Positions 1 to 5,694 of a DNA stretch of 5,721 bases are shown in pieces. Within the stretch, counting starts at the first letter, position 1. Every line of letters starts with the position of its first letter. Source of the stretch: Alloprevotella tannerae (GTDB taxonomy: Bacteria; Bacteroidota; Bacteroidia; Bacteroidales; Bacteroidaceae). Both the position numbers and the translations under genes were made by a program. The stretch is taken from contig JABZGO010000126.1 in assembly GCA_015259305.1 (NCBI GenBank), positions 1-5,721 on the forward strand, in the 5' to 3' direction. Below the pieces are notes generated by a model that was not told the DNA's origin, did not search any database, and was given only the letters and a program-made list of their open reading frames with translations.

Positions 1-14
1 TTATTATATATAGC

Positions 15-53
15 ATTATAGCTGTCGGCAAATGTTTTGCCGACAGCTATAAT
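15..53. terminator. perfect 18-bp palindrome, probable terminator
   Basis: Arms 15-32 and 36-53 are exact reverse complements around a 3-nt loop (TGT). The core is GCTGTCGGCAAA / TTTGCCGACAGC with AT-rich ends. On the plus strand the stem runs into TTTTAAT, a short U-rich tail; on the minus strand the tail is AT-rich but not a U-run. It would suit the 3' end of a gene entering from the left edge, or a bidirectional terminator. A dispersed palindromic repeat is the main alternative. Confidence 0.5.
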
Positions 54-198
54 TTTAATCCTACGGGCCGACCCCTAAAATCGATGTTCACCCTAAAGGT
101 GCCGTGTATAATGGGATGATAACAATCTTCCGCGGACACCGGCAGCGCACCAATCGCTCCGAATCCGCCCCATCTCGACTGATTTCTTGCATAAAATA
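54..198. other. intergenic stretch, no convincing gene
   Basis: This stretch is richer in GC than its AT-rich flanks but shows no credible gene. A 27-codon plus-strand frame starts at ATG 116 and ends at TAA 197-199. A minus-strand frame is open from 214 to a TAG at 47-49 but contains no ATG. The heptamer CCCTAAA occurs twice (73-79 and 91-97). None of these is enough to call a feature. Confidence 0.3.
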
Positions 199-240
199 AG
201 AGGTGGCAAACATCTTAACTTATTGATGTCTACCACCTCT
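192..240 (-). terminator. intrinsic terminator of tRNA-Pro
   Basis: On the minus strand, ten bases after the tRNA 3' end, an 8-bp stem (AGAGGTGG 199-206 with CCACCTCT 233-240) is followed inward by mismatches and a second 5-bp helix (210-214 with 225-229) around a 10-nt loop. The stem runs directly into the U-rich tail TTATTTTAT. Position, strand and tail all fit termination of the tRNA transcript. Confidence 0.7.
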
Positions 241-249
241 ATTGCTTTG

Positions 250-324
250 TCGGGGTGACTGGATTCGAACCAGCGACCACACGCCCCCCAGACGCGTACT
301 CTAACCGGGCTGAGCTACACCCCG
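250..324 (-). tRNA. tRNA-Pro (anticodon GGG)
   Basis: Read on the minus strand this folds as a full 75-nt tRNA. The acceptor stem is CGGGGTG / CACCCCG (complement of 318-324 and 251-257) with discriminator A at 250. TA at positions 8-9 leads into a D arm with AGCCCGGTTA. The anticodon stem is CGCGT / GCGTG and the loop CTGGGGG puts GGG at plus positions 287-289. The T arm is GCTGG-TTCGAAT-CCAGT. C1 and the GGG anticodon identify proline, reading CCC and CCU. The CCA end is not encoded (next bases are CAAAG), so it must be added after transcription. It has its own promoter and terminator and appears to be a single-gene unit. Confidence 0.97.
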
Positions 325-351
325 CAAACGCCTAAGCGTTGTAAGCGAGTG

Positions 352-383
352 CAAAAGTAGAGAAACTTTTGATTCAAACCAAA
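352..383 (-). promoter_or_regulatory. Bacteroidota-type promoter for tRNA-Pro
   Basis: On the minus strand, TTTG (complement of 380-383), a 20-nt spacer and TACTTTTG (complement of 352-359) match the Bacteroidota -33/-7 consensus TTTG...TAnnTTTG with no mismatch. Transcription would start near 345-347 and give a leader of about 20 nt before the mature tRNA 5' end at 324. A 5-bp hairpin, AACGC/GCGTT (327-331 with 336-340), lies in that leader. This lets the tRNA be transcribed independently of mnmA upstream. Confidence 0.75.
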
Positions 384-419
384 TAAATGGCTAAAAAATC
401 ACACTTCTGCACGAAGATC

Positions 420-1514
420 TTATTGTATTTTGGCCGACGGAAGCAATCCTATCTCGCCGCTTCCCAAGCAGCGGTGCGCCTGTTCGTCATATAATACGGC
501 AAATTGGCCCGGTGCAATACCCTGAATCAATTCGTCCGAATGCAACGCATACTTCCCGCCGCGCACAACCAGTTGGCCCGGCGTAAACTCCGGCGTATGG
601 CGCACCTTAAACGTAACCCGATAGTCGCCATCCGCCTCATAGGGGTTGTAAGTAATGAAGTGCGGCATTTCTATGCGAAAGGACTTGCCGTAAGCCGCCT
701 TCGTCTCAAAGCCACGGCTCACATATATAATATTGCGTTTGATATCCTTGCGCACAACGTACCACGGACCGCCGCCAAAACCTAAACCTTTGCGCTGCCC
801 GATAGTATAAAACCAATAGCCTTTGTGCTTTCCGATGATATTACCCGTCTCTTGTTCTACCACCAGCCCTTCTTTTTCGCCCAAATACGTGCGCGCCAAT
901 TCCGAAAAACTGATTTTGCCTAAAAAACAGATACCCTGACTGTCTTTTCGCTTGGCCGGTGCAAGGTGAGCCGCCTGCGCAATCTGCCGAACCTCATCTT
1001 TGACCAATCTACCTACGGGAAAAATGAGCTTACGCACACTAAAGCCGTCCAATTGTGCAAGAAAATCCGTCTGATCCTTGACCGGATCGGGCGCCGTGGT
1101 GAGCCAAACTCTCCCCGCCTCGTCTGTTTCCGTCTGCGCATAGTGTCCCGTGGCGATACGATCGTAGTTGTGGCCCTCGCGCTCCTCAAAGCAGCCGAAT
1201 TTTATGTACTTATTGCACATCACATCGGAGTTTGGCGTCAATCCCTTGCGCAATCGGTCGATGATGTACCCAACTACTTCGTCCCAATACTCCTTTTGCA
1301 GATCGATAAGTTGGAGCTTGCAGCCATAGCGTCGGGCCACGGCCGTCGCCATCTCCCAATCCTCCTCCGCCTTGCAGTCCCATTCGCCCTGCGGTCCGTT
1401 GCCGATCTTAATATAAAAGAGATCGGGCGTAATACCTTGCTCTTTCAGCAGGTGAACAGCAACGGCGCTGTCCACGCCGCCTGAAATAAGTGCTGCTGTC
1501 TTCATACTTCCCAT
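420..1514 (-). CDS. mnmA: tRNA-specific 2-thiouridylase MnmA
   Basis: MnmA makes the 2-thio group of 2-thiouridine at wobble position 34 of Lys, Glu and Gln tRNAs in the cytoplasm. It adenylates U34 with ATP and then transfers sulfur delivered from a cysteine desulfurase. The 364-residue frame has the usual length for the family. Visible motifs: PP-loop SGGVDS (residues 11-16) for [14 protein letters not shown] with catalytic Cys100; ATGHYA (121-126); KDQTDFLAQ (146-154); and [13 protein letters not shown] with the second catalytic Cys196. A central and C-terminal beta region follows ([15 protein letters not shown]). Both cysteines are present, so it should be active. Residue 96 is Ser where the TPNPD motif usually has Pro. 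ATG at 1505 (fourth residue, giving MKTAAL) is at least as likely a start as 1514: it resembles homologue N-termini and leaves room for a short leader after the candidate promoter. Confidence 0.97.
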   Translation of the reverse strand: MGSMKTAALISGGVDSAVAVHLLKEQGITPDLFYIKIGNGPQGEWDCKAEEDWEMATAVARRYGCKLQLIDLQKEYWDEVVGYIIDRLRKGLTPNSDVMCNKYIKFGCFEEREGHNYDRIATGHYAQTETDEAGRVWLTTAPDPVKDQTDFLAQLDGFSVRKLIFPVGRLVKDEVRQIAQAAHLAPAKRKDSQGICFLGKISFSELARTYLGEKEGLVVEQETGNIIGKHKGYWFYTIGQRKGLGFGGGPWYVVRKDIKRNIIYVSRGFETKAAYGKSFRIEMPHFITYNPYEADGDYRVTFKVRHTPEFTPGQLVVRGGKYALHSDELIQGIAPGQFAVLYDEQAHRCLGSGEIGLLPSAKIQ

Positions 1515-1521
1515 TTGCGGG

Positions 1522-1529
1522 CGAAGTTA
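1522..1529 (-). promoter_or_regulatory. candidate -7 box for mnmA
   Basis: On the minus strand TAACTTCG differs from the Bacteroidota -7 consensus TAnnTTTG at one position. It ends only 7 nt before ATG 1514 and 16 nt before ATG 1505. Transcription from it would start around 1515-1517, giving a nearly leaderless message for the longer start or a leader of about 10 nt for the shorter one. No clear TTG/TTTG lies 19-21 nt upstream; that place is taken by the dyad at 1546-1571. Confidence 0.4.
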
Positions 1530-1545
1530 CAATTTTCAGAGAAAC

Positions 1546-1571
1546 CGCCCTAAAAATAGGGGCGTTTTAGG
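1546..1571. promoter_or_regulatory. candidate operator dyad between divergent promoters
   Basis: Two overlapping inverted repeats occur here. CGCCCTA (1546-1552) pairs with TAGGGGCG (1557-1564) around AAAA with one bulged G. CCTAAAA (1549-1555) is the exact reverse complement of TTTTAGG (1565-1571) across 9 nt. The first dyad sits 16 nt from the minus-strand -7 box (1522-1529) and 17 nt from the plus-strand -7 box (1582-1589), so it covers the -33 zone of both. A regulator-binding site shared by the divergent units is the inference. A weak terminator-like hairpin followed by TTTT on the plus strand is the alternative. Confidence 0.35.
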
Positions 1572-1581
1572 TATTTTCTCT

Positions 1582-1589
1582 TATCTTTG
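1582..1589 (+). promoter_or_regulatory. -7 box for the 1656-3809 operon
   Basis: TATCTTTG matches the Bacteroidota -7 consensus TAnnTTTG exactly. Transcription would start near 1595 and leave a leader of about 60 nt before ATG 1656. No TTTG is found 19-21 nt upstream (the bases there are GGG within the dyad), so the promoter may be weak or need an activator. The leader contains CCGGCG / CGCCGG (1594-1599 with 1634-1639) and the palindrome CTCCGGAG (1626-1633), which could form small hairpins. Confidence 0.55.
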
Positions 1590-1655
1590 CCCTCCGGCGT
1601 TATTGCCCTTATGGTGAAAACGAATCTCCGGAGCGCCGGCTGAAAACATACGACA

Positions 1656-2045
1656 ATGAATAAAAAAGAGACGTTCGACAGCATCTTACGCCAAATTCCG
1701 GCCTTCAAACGTGTGCCTCAAAGCGAGCGCAAACACGTTATCCGCCGCGCTTTGCGCCATCCGCTTTTCTGGGGGTCTTTCTTGGGCTTAATTTTGTTTT
1801 GGCTCGGCGCCTTTAGCAGCGTCTTAGCGGCCACAGGACTCAACTATTCGTTCAGCTTGGCGCCTAAATACAACTTTTTAGACATACTTTTCAAGCTCTT
1901 ACTCTTCGTCGTAATACCGCTGATTTGGATTTCGTTCATCAGTCTACGCATTCGCAATTCGCTCATCAAGCGCATTATTGATCGAGAGTACCCTTCGGAG
2001 CGTTCAGAGTCAATCGAAGAAGACGAACCTCCAACTTCCGCGTGA
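1656..2045 (+). CDS. small two-helix membrane protein, function unknown
   Basis: I do not recognise this 129-residue protein. A basic N-terminus (K3-K4, then R/K/H-rich 18-35) is followed by hydrophobic segments at about 37-60 and 74-97, each long enough to span a membrane. They are joined by a loop of roughly 13 residues (NYSFSLAPKYNF). After the second segment comes a basic stretch (RIRNSLIKRIIDR, 98-110) and then an acidic, Ser/Glu-rich tail (114-129). By the positive-inside rule both ends should be cytoplasmic, forming a hairpin in the inner membrane. There is no signal-peptidase site or catalytic motif. It is probably the first gene of an operon with the MerR regulator, 40 nt downstream, and radA. 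A real gene is supported by the -7 box upstream, the ordered hydropathy and the lack of a competing frame. Confidence 0.75.
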   Translation: MNKKETFDSILRQIPAFKRVPQSERKHVIRRALRHPLFWGSFLGLILFWLGAFSSVLAATGLNYSFSLAPKYNFLDILFKLLLFVVIPLIWISFISLRIRNSLIKRIIDREYPSERSESIEEDEPPTSA

Positions 2046-2085
2046 GCGATCGTTCTTTTTCTTAGCCATTTATGCCAGTTTTGAT

Positions 2086-2427
2086 ATGACAGAACCGAAA
2101 GATTTGAAACTATATTACAACATCTCGGAAGTAGCCAAGATGTTTGATGTGAAAGAGACGCTCCTGCGCTATTGGGAGACGGTCTTTCCGCAGATTTCGC
2201 CAAAGAAAAGCGGCCGAAATATCCGGCAATATACAAAGGAAGACATAGAAAAAATACGCATTGTCCATAACTTAGTCAAGGTGCGTGGACTTCGCCTCGC
2301 CGCGGCCGCACAATTATTACGAAAAAATAAGGAAGGCGTCGTGCAAACGGCTGATGTTCTTAACGAACTACGCGCCATTCGCCAAGATTTAGTGCGCCTT
2401 AAAGCCGACATAAGCGGACTGGAATGA
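2086..2427 (+). CDS. minimal MerR-family transcriptional regulator
   Basis: This 113-residue protein has a MerR-type winged helix-turn-helix. Helix-turn-helix: YNISEVAKMFDVKETLLRYWE (about 11-31), with the typical LRYWE recognition end. Wing: GRNIRQYTKEDIEKI (43-57). Then the helix pair IRIVHNLVKVRGLRLAAAAQLL (57-78) and a C-terminal helical segment (about 89-113) likely to form the dimer coiled coil. It has no effector domain and no cysteine, so metal sensing of the MerR/CueR kind is unlikely. It resembles the short LRYWE..FPQ..PK regulators common in Bacteroidota, whose targets are mostly unknown. ATG 2086 is chosen because it starts just before the fold. An upstream in-frame ATG at 1978 would overlap the preceding gene by 68 nt and add an atypical 36-residue leader. 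Its stop overlaps the radA start (ATGA), which suggests translational coupling. Confidence 0.9.
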   Translation: MTEPKDLKLYYNISEVAKMFDVKETLLRYWETVFPQISPKKSGRNIRQYTKEDIEKIRIVHNLVKVRGLRLAAAAQLLRKNKEGVVQTADVLNELRAIRQDLVRLKADISGLE

Positions 2428-3809
2428 AAGTAAAGACAGCTTTTGTATGTGAAAATTGCGGTCAGGAATCAGCCAAGTGGATTGGTCGTTGTCCGGCCTG
2501 CGGACAATGGAATACATTCAAGGAAATCCGCCTCGCGCCCTCCGCTTCGCAGCAGTCGGCGAGCGTTGCTGAACGCACGCTAAACCAAGATAGGCGCAAC
2601 AAGCGTGGACCCGTGTCGCTTTCAGACGTACAGGCCGACGCGGTGTCGCGTTATGATCTCCACGATCCCGAACTCAACCGCGTTTTGGGTGGAGGTTTAG
2701 TGCCCGGTTCTTTGATCCTGCTCGGCGGTGAGCCGGGTATCGGTAAGTCTACCTTGCTCCTCCAGACGCTGCTTCGCCTTACCGACCGCAAGGTTCTTTA
2801 TATCAGTGGCGAAGAAAGCGAACAGCAGATCAAACTCCGCGCCGATCGTTTAGCGCCCTCAGCTTCCGGCAACGATTGTCTGCTCTTGTGCGAAACCAAT
2901 CTGGAGCGCATCTTCGAACAGTTGCGCGACGTTTCGCCGGATCTTATAATCATCGACTCCATTCAGACGATGGCCACGGAAACCATCGATTCCGCACCCG
3001 GCAGTTTATCGCAAATCAGGACCTGCGCCGCAGAGTTTTTGAAGTATGCCAAGTCGAGCGCCACGCCCGTCCTGCTTGTCGGCCACATTACTAAAGATGG
3101 CGCCATCGCAGGTCCGAAAGTTTTGGAACATATTGTTGATACCGTGCTCCAATTCGAAGGAGATCGCCACTATTTCTATCGTATTTTGAGGAGCATCAAG
3201 AACCGTTTCGGCAGCACGGACGAACTGGGCATCTACGAAATGCGGGCGGAAGGTCTCCGGCCCGTAGCCAACCCCTCCGAACTCTTATTAACGGAAGGCA
3301 CAGACGAGTTAAGCGGCATCGCCGTTGCCGCCGCCGTCGAAGGCGCTCGCCCCTTCCTCATCGAAGTGCAAGCACTGGTCAGTTCAGCAGCTTACGGCAC
3401 GCCCCAACGTTCTGCCACCGGCTTCGATCTTCGCCGTTTGAACATGCTTTTAGCGGTATTGGAAAAGCGCGCCGGCTTCAAATTGGGGGCTAAGGACGTA
3501 TTTCTCAATATCGCCGGCGGCCTGCGCGTCACCGACCCCGCCATAGATTTGAGCGTCATCGCCGCCATTTTGTCGAGCAATGTGGATATTGCCATCGATC
3601 GCACGATTGCAATGGCCGGCGAGGTAGGTCTGAGCGGCGAAATCCGCCCCGTCACTCGCATCCGTCAGCGCATTGCCGAGGCCGCCAAACTTGGTTTCAA
3701 GCGCTTCCTGCTCCCCGAGGCCTCTCTCAAAGGTCTGGGTGCGGAGGTCAATATTCAGTTGATCCCCGTGCGCCGTGTCGAAGAAGCCCTGCAAGCCTTG
3801 TTTCGCTAA
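2424..3809 (+). CDS. radA: DNA repair protein RadA/Sms
   Basis: RadA (Sms) is a RecA-like, DnaB-like ATPase. It processes recombination intermediates by promoting branch migration with RecA and helps repair DNA damage and stalled forks. At 461 residues it has the family's usual length and all its parts. They are: an N-terminal zinc finger with Cys9, Cys12, Cys23 and Cys26; Walker A GEPGIGKS (102-109); Walker B LIIIDS (174-179); the RadA signature KNRFG (259-263); and a C-terminal Lon-protease-like domain with DVFLNIAGGLRVTDPAIDL (358-376) and GEVGLSGEIRPV (399-410). That domain serves in assembly and DNA binding in the family rather than as a protease. The start overlaps the MerR stop by 4 nt and there is no Shine-Dalgarno sequence, so translation probably depends on coupling. 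A terminator follows 9 nt after the stop. Confidence 0.97.
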   Translation: MKVKTAFVCENCGQESAKWIGRCPACGQWNTFKEIRLAPSASQQSASVAERTLNQDRRNKRGPVSLSDVQADAVSRYDLHDPELNRVLGGGLVPGSLILLGGEPGIGKSTLLLQTLLRLTDRKVLYISGEESEQQIKLRADRLAPSASGNDCLLLCETNLERIFEQLRDVSPDLIIIDSIQTMATETIDSAPGSLSQIRTCAAEFLKYAKSSATPVLLVGHITKDGAIAGPKVLEHIVDTVLQFEGDRHYFYRILRSIKNRFGSTDELGIYEMRAEGLRPVANPSELLLTEGTDELSGIAVAAAVEGARPFLIEVQALVSSAAYGTPQRSATGFDLRRLNMLLAVLEKRAGFKLGAKDVFLNIAGGLRVTDPAIDLSVIAAILSSNVDIAIDRTIAMAGEVGLSGEIRPVTRIRQRIAEAAKLGFKRFLLPEASLKGLGAEVNIQLIPVRRVEEALQALFR

Positions 3810-3818
3810 AGGCCGATA

Positions 3819-3844
3819 AAGCGCCGCCCGGCGCTTATTTTTTA
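3819..3844 (+). terminator. intrinsic terminator after radA
   Basis: AAGCGCC (3819-3825) pairs exactly with GGCGCTT (3830-3836) around the 4-nt loop GCCC, followed by ATTTTTTAT. A GC-rich 7-bp stem with a six-T run is a classical Rho-independent terminator for the operon ending in radA. It separates radA from the flavoprotein gene 44 nt further on. Confidence 0.85.
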
Positions 3845-3888
3845 TCCTGTACATTCAATCATTCTCCCCACAGTTCCCTTTTTCCGGT

Positions 3889-5514
3889 ATGCAAAAAGAA
3901 ATCCAACTCCGCCTCACGCCCGATATAGCTCTGCAAGAAGAAGCTTTGCGTCGCCATTGTGCCGCCGAACTCCACCTTGCGCCCGATTCCATCCGCGCTA
4001 TGCGCCTTTTGCACAAAAGCATCGACGCGCGCCAGCGTCGGGTCTTCGTCAATCTCACGGTCCTACTTTTTATTGATGAAGACGAATCCTCCGTGGCTTA
4101 TGAGCCGATCCGCTACGGCGATGTTTCCCGTGCGCCCCGCGTGGTCGTGGTCGGCGCGGGGCCGGCCGGCCTCTTTGCAGCTTTGCATTTAATCGAACTC
4201 GGCCTCTGCCCCATCCTCTTGGAGCGCGGCAAGGACGTCCACGAGCGCCGCAAGGACATCGCCCGCATCAAGCAGCATCAGACGGTAGATCCGGAGAGCA
4301 ATTATTCGTTTGGCGAGGGCGGCGCCGGCGCTTACTCTGACGGCAAACTCTATACGCGCAGCAAGAAGCGCGGCAATGTGGATAAGATCCTGCGCATCTT
4401 TGCGCAGTTTGGCGCACAGCCAAGCATTCTCTACGATGCGCACCCTCATATCGGCACCGACCGACTCCCGCTAATCATCGAAGCCATGCGCAAGCAGATT
4501 ATCGAAAGTGGCGGCGAAGTCCACTTTCAGACCTGCGTCGACGGCCTTTTGCGCCAAGAAGAGCGCGTCGTCGGCGTGCGCACGACGTCCGGCACCGAGT
4601 TTTTAGGACCGGTCATCTTGGCTACGGGTCATTCGGCGCGAGATGTCTACCGCTTTCTACGCCGCGATGGCATCCGACTCGAAGCGAAGGGCATCGCCGT
4701 CGGCGTTCGCCTCGAGCATCCTTCGCAACTCATCGACCGCTTGCAATATCACAATCCGCAAGGGCGGGGTAAATATCTGCCGGCTGCCGAATACAATTAC
4801 GTAGCGCAATGCGATGGGCGCGGCGTCTATAGTTTTTGTATGTGTCCGGGCGGCATTGTCGTCCCTGCGGCCACCGGCGCGCGTCAGATCGTTGTAAACG
4901 GTATGTCGCCCTCCCACCGCAACACCGCTTGGAGCAATTCCGGAATGGTCGTGGAGACGCGTCTCGAAGATTTAGACGGAGAATTGCGGCCCTTTATGGA
5001 AGAACGCTTTGCCGACCCTCGCTTTTCGGAAGAACATAGTGACTATTTTGACGCCGAAAATCCGCTCCGCATGCTCTACTTCCAAGAGGCTTTGGAAGAG
5101 GCCTGCTGGCTGCAAGGCAATCAGCGCCAGACGGCGCCCGCGCAGCGTATGCAAGATTTCGTCCGCGGCCGTTTAAGTTTCGACCTACCTAAGAGTAGCT
5201 ACGCACCGGGCTTGGTTTCCTCGCCCCTCCACTTCTGGATGCCGACCTTTATCACCAAGCGCCTGCAAGTGGGCTTTGAAGTTTTCGGCCGTCGCAGTCG
5301 GGGATTTTTGACCAACGACGCCCTTCTTATTGCGGCCGAAACGCGCACATCTTCGCCGGTTCGCATTGTGCGCGACGCACTTACGCTTCAGCACCTGCAA
5401 CATCCCGGTCTTTATCCCTGCGGTGAGGGCGCGGGCTACGCCGGAGGCATTGTTTCCTCGGCGATAGACGGCGAGCGCTGTGCGGCATCGGTCGCAGCGA
5501 ATATGGGTTTGTAA
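3889..5514 (+). CDS. FAD-dependent dehydrogenase, COG2509-like, substrate unknown
   Basis: This 541-residue flavoprotein belongs to the widespread but uncharacterised FAD-dependent dehydrogenase family (COG2509 type). An N-terminal alpha/beta domain (about 1-75) carries the family motif KSIDAR (43-48). The Rossmann FAD site follows: VVVVGAGPAGL (85-95), with Glu112 in LLERG at the end of the second strand to hold the ribose. Next are GEGGAGAYSDGKL (142-154), ATGHSARD (245-252) and the C-terminal FAD motif YPCGEGAGYAGG (509-520). CMCPGG in the middle has two cysteines of unknown role. There is no signal peptide or membrane segment, so it should be a soluble cytoplasmic oxidoreductase. The start at 3889 fits the conserved N-terminal domain. 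A terminator precedes it and one follows 24 nt after the stop, so it looks monocistronic, though I find no consensus promoter in the 44-nt gap. Members are often annotated only as NAD(P)/FAD-dependent oxidoreductase; no substrate can be inferred here. Confidence 0.93.
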   Translation: MQKEIQLRLTPDIALQEEALRRHCAAELHLAPDSIRAMRLLHKSIDARQRRVFVNLTVLLFIDEDESSVAYEPIRYGDVSRAPRVVVVGAGPAGLFAALHLIELGLCPILLERGKDVHERRKDIARIKQHQTVDPESNYSFGEGGAGAYSDGKLYTRSKKRGNVDKILRIFAQFGAQPSILYDAHPHIGTDRLPLIIEAMRKQIIESGGEVHFQTCVDGLLRQEERVVGVRTTSGTEFLGPVILATGHSARDVYRFLRRDGIRLEAKGIAVGVRLEHPSQLIDRLQYHNPQGRGKYLPAAEYNYVAQCDGRGVYSFCMCPGGIVVPAATGARQIVVNGMSPSHRNTAWSNSGMVVETRLEDLDGELRPFMEERFADPRFSEEHSDYFDAENPLRMLYFQEALEEACWLQGNQRQTAPAQRMQDFVRGRLSFDLPKSSYAPGLVSSPLHFWMPTFITKRLQVGFEVFGRRSRGFLTNDALLIAAETRTSSPVRIVRDALTLQHLQHPGLYPCGEGAGYAGGIVSSAIDGERCAASVAANMGL

Positions 5515-5532
5515 AAACGAGCCATCAATAGC

Positions 5533-5577
5533 AAGAAAAAAGATGCACCGCTCTCCTGTTTGAGTCGGTGCATCTTT
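5533..5577. terminator. 12-bp stem terminator, stronger on the minus strand
   Basis: AAAGATGCACCG (5539-5550) and CGGTGCATCTTT (5566-5577) are exact reverse complements around a 15-nt loop. On the plus strand the stem begins 24 nt after the flavoprotein stop and ends with only three U residues. On the minus strand the stem continues into TTTTTTCTT (complement of 5533-5541, partly inside the stem), a much better U-tract. It can end the flavoprotein message and also stop transcripts coming leftward from the right side. Confidence 0.8.
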
Positions 5578-5640
5578 GACATTCTGCCCAAAATCGGGCC
5601 ATAGCGTAACCGTTGTATGAATTTTATGTGCCTTAAAAGC
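5533..5640 (-). ncRNA. candidate short minus-strand transcript
   Basis: A promoter-like pair on the minus strand (TTG, 20 nt, CAACTTTG; complement of 5674-5676 and 5646-5653) would start RNA near 5640. The terminator at 5533-5577 would end it, giving about 105 nt. Besides the terminator it holds small hairpins GCCC/GGGC (5586-5589 with 5596-5599) and GTGC/GCAC (5628-5631 with 5639-5642, at the very 5' end). No convincing ORF is inside. I match it to no known RNA family. It could equally be the 3' untranslated end of a leftward gene beyond the window. Confidence 0.22.
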
Positions 5641-5642
5641 AC

Positions 5643-5676
5643 TTGCAAAGTTGCCGCTTTCTTTTTATCGTTGCAA
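5643..5676. promoter_or_regulatory. overlapping opposed promoter-like elements
   Basis: Plus strand: TTG (5643-5645), 20-nt spacer, TATCGTTG (5666-5673), one mismatch to TAnnTTTG. Minus strand: TTG (complement of 5674-5676), 20-nt spacer, CAACTTTG (complement of 5646-5653), one mismatch. The unit is bounded by two copies of the palindrome TTGCAA (5643-5648 and 5671-5676). A plus-strand start near 5680 would serve a gene beyond the right edge; a minus-strand start near 5640 would make the short transcript described above. At least one may be chance. Confidence 0.3.
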
Positions 5677-5694
5677 TACTCAAAATTGGGTATT
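5675..5694. repeat. short hairpin near right edge
   Basis: AATACTCA (5675-5682) pairs with TGGGTATT (5687-5694) through 8 positions including one T-G wobble, with a 4-nt loop, followed by CTTTTAG. The stem is AT-rich and weak. It may be a leader structure of a downstream gene, a weak terminator, or part of the control region it overlaps. Confidence 0.25.

Noticed and set aside
191..324. Integration (att) site at the tRNA-Pro 3' end
   Set aside because: No repeated copy of the tRNA 3' part, integrase or cargo is visible in the window. The flank is an ordinary terminator.
966..1484. 172-codon plus-strand frame opposite mnmA
   Set aside because: It is a shadow of mnmA, whose motifs on the other strand are unmistakable. 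The same holds for 504-785.
1590..1655. Riboswitch in the leader of the 1656 operon
   Set aside because: The leader of about 60 nt has only short hairpins and I match it to no known riboswitch core.
1978..2085. In-frame upstream extension of the MerR protein by 36 residues
   Set aside because: It overlaps the preceding gene by 68 nt and adds residues unlike the usual MerR N-terminus. ATG 2086 begins just before the helix-turn-helix.
1844..2236. 130-codon minus-strand frame
   Set aside because: It spans the end of the membrane protein gene and the helix-turn-helix of the MerR gene on the opposite strand, with no recognisable motif.
3450..3854. 134-codon minus-strand frame opposite radA
   Set aside because: It lies antisense to the conserved Lon-like domain of RadA and runs through the terminator. 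It is a shadow.
5436..5648. 70-codon minus-strand frame crossing the terminator
   Set aside because: It starts with TTG inside the promoter-like box, reads through the terminator stem and ends antisense to the flavoprotein gene, with no family motif.
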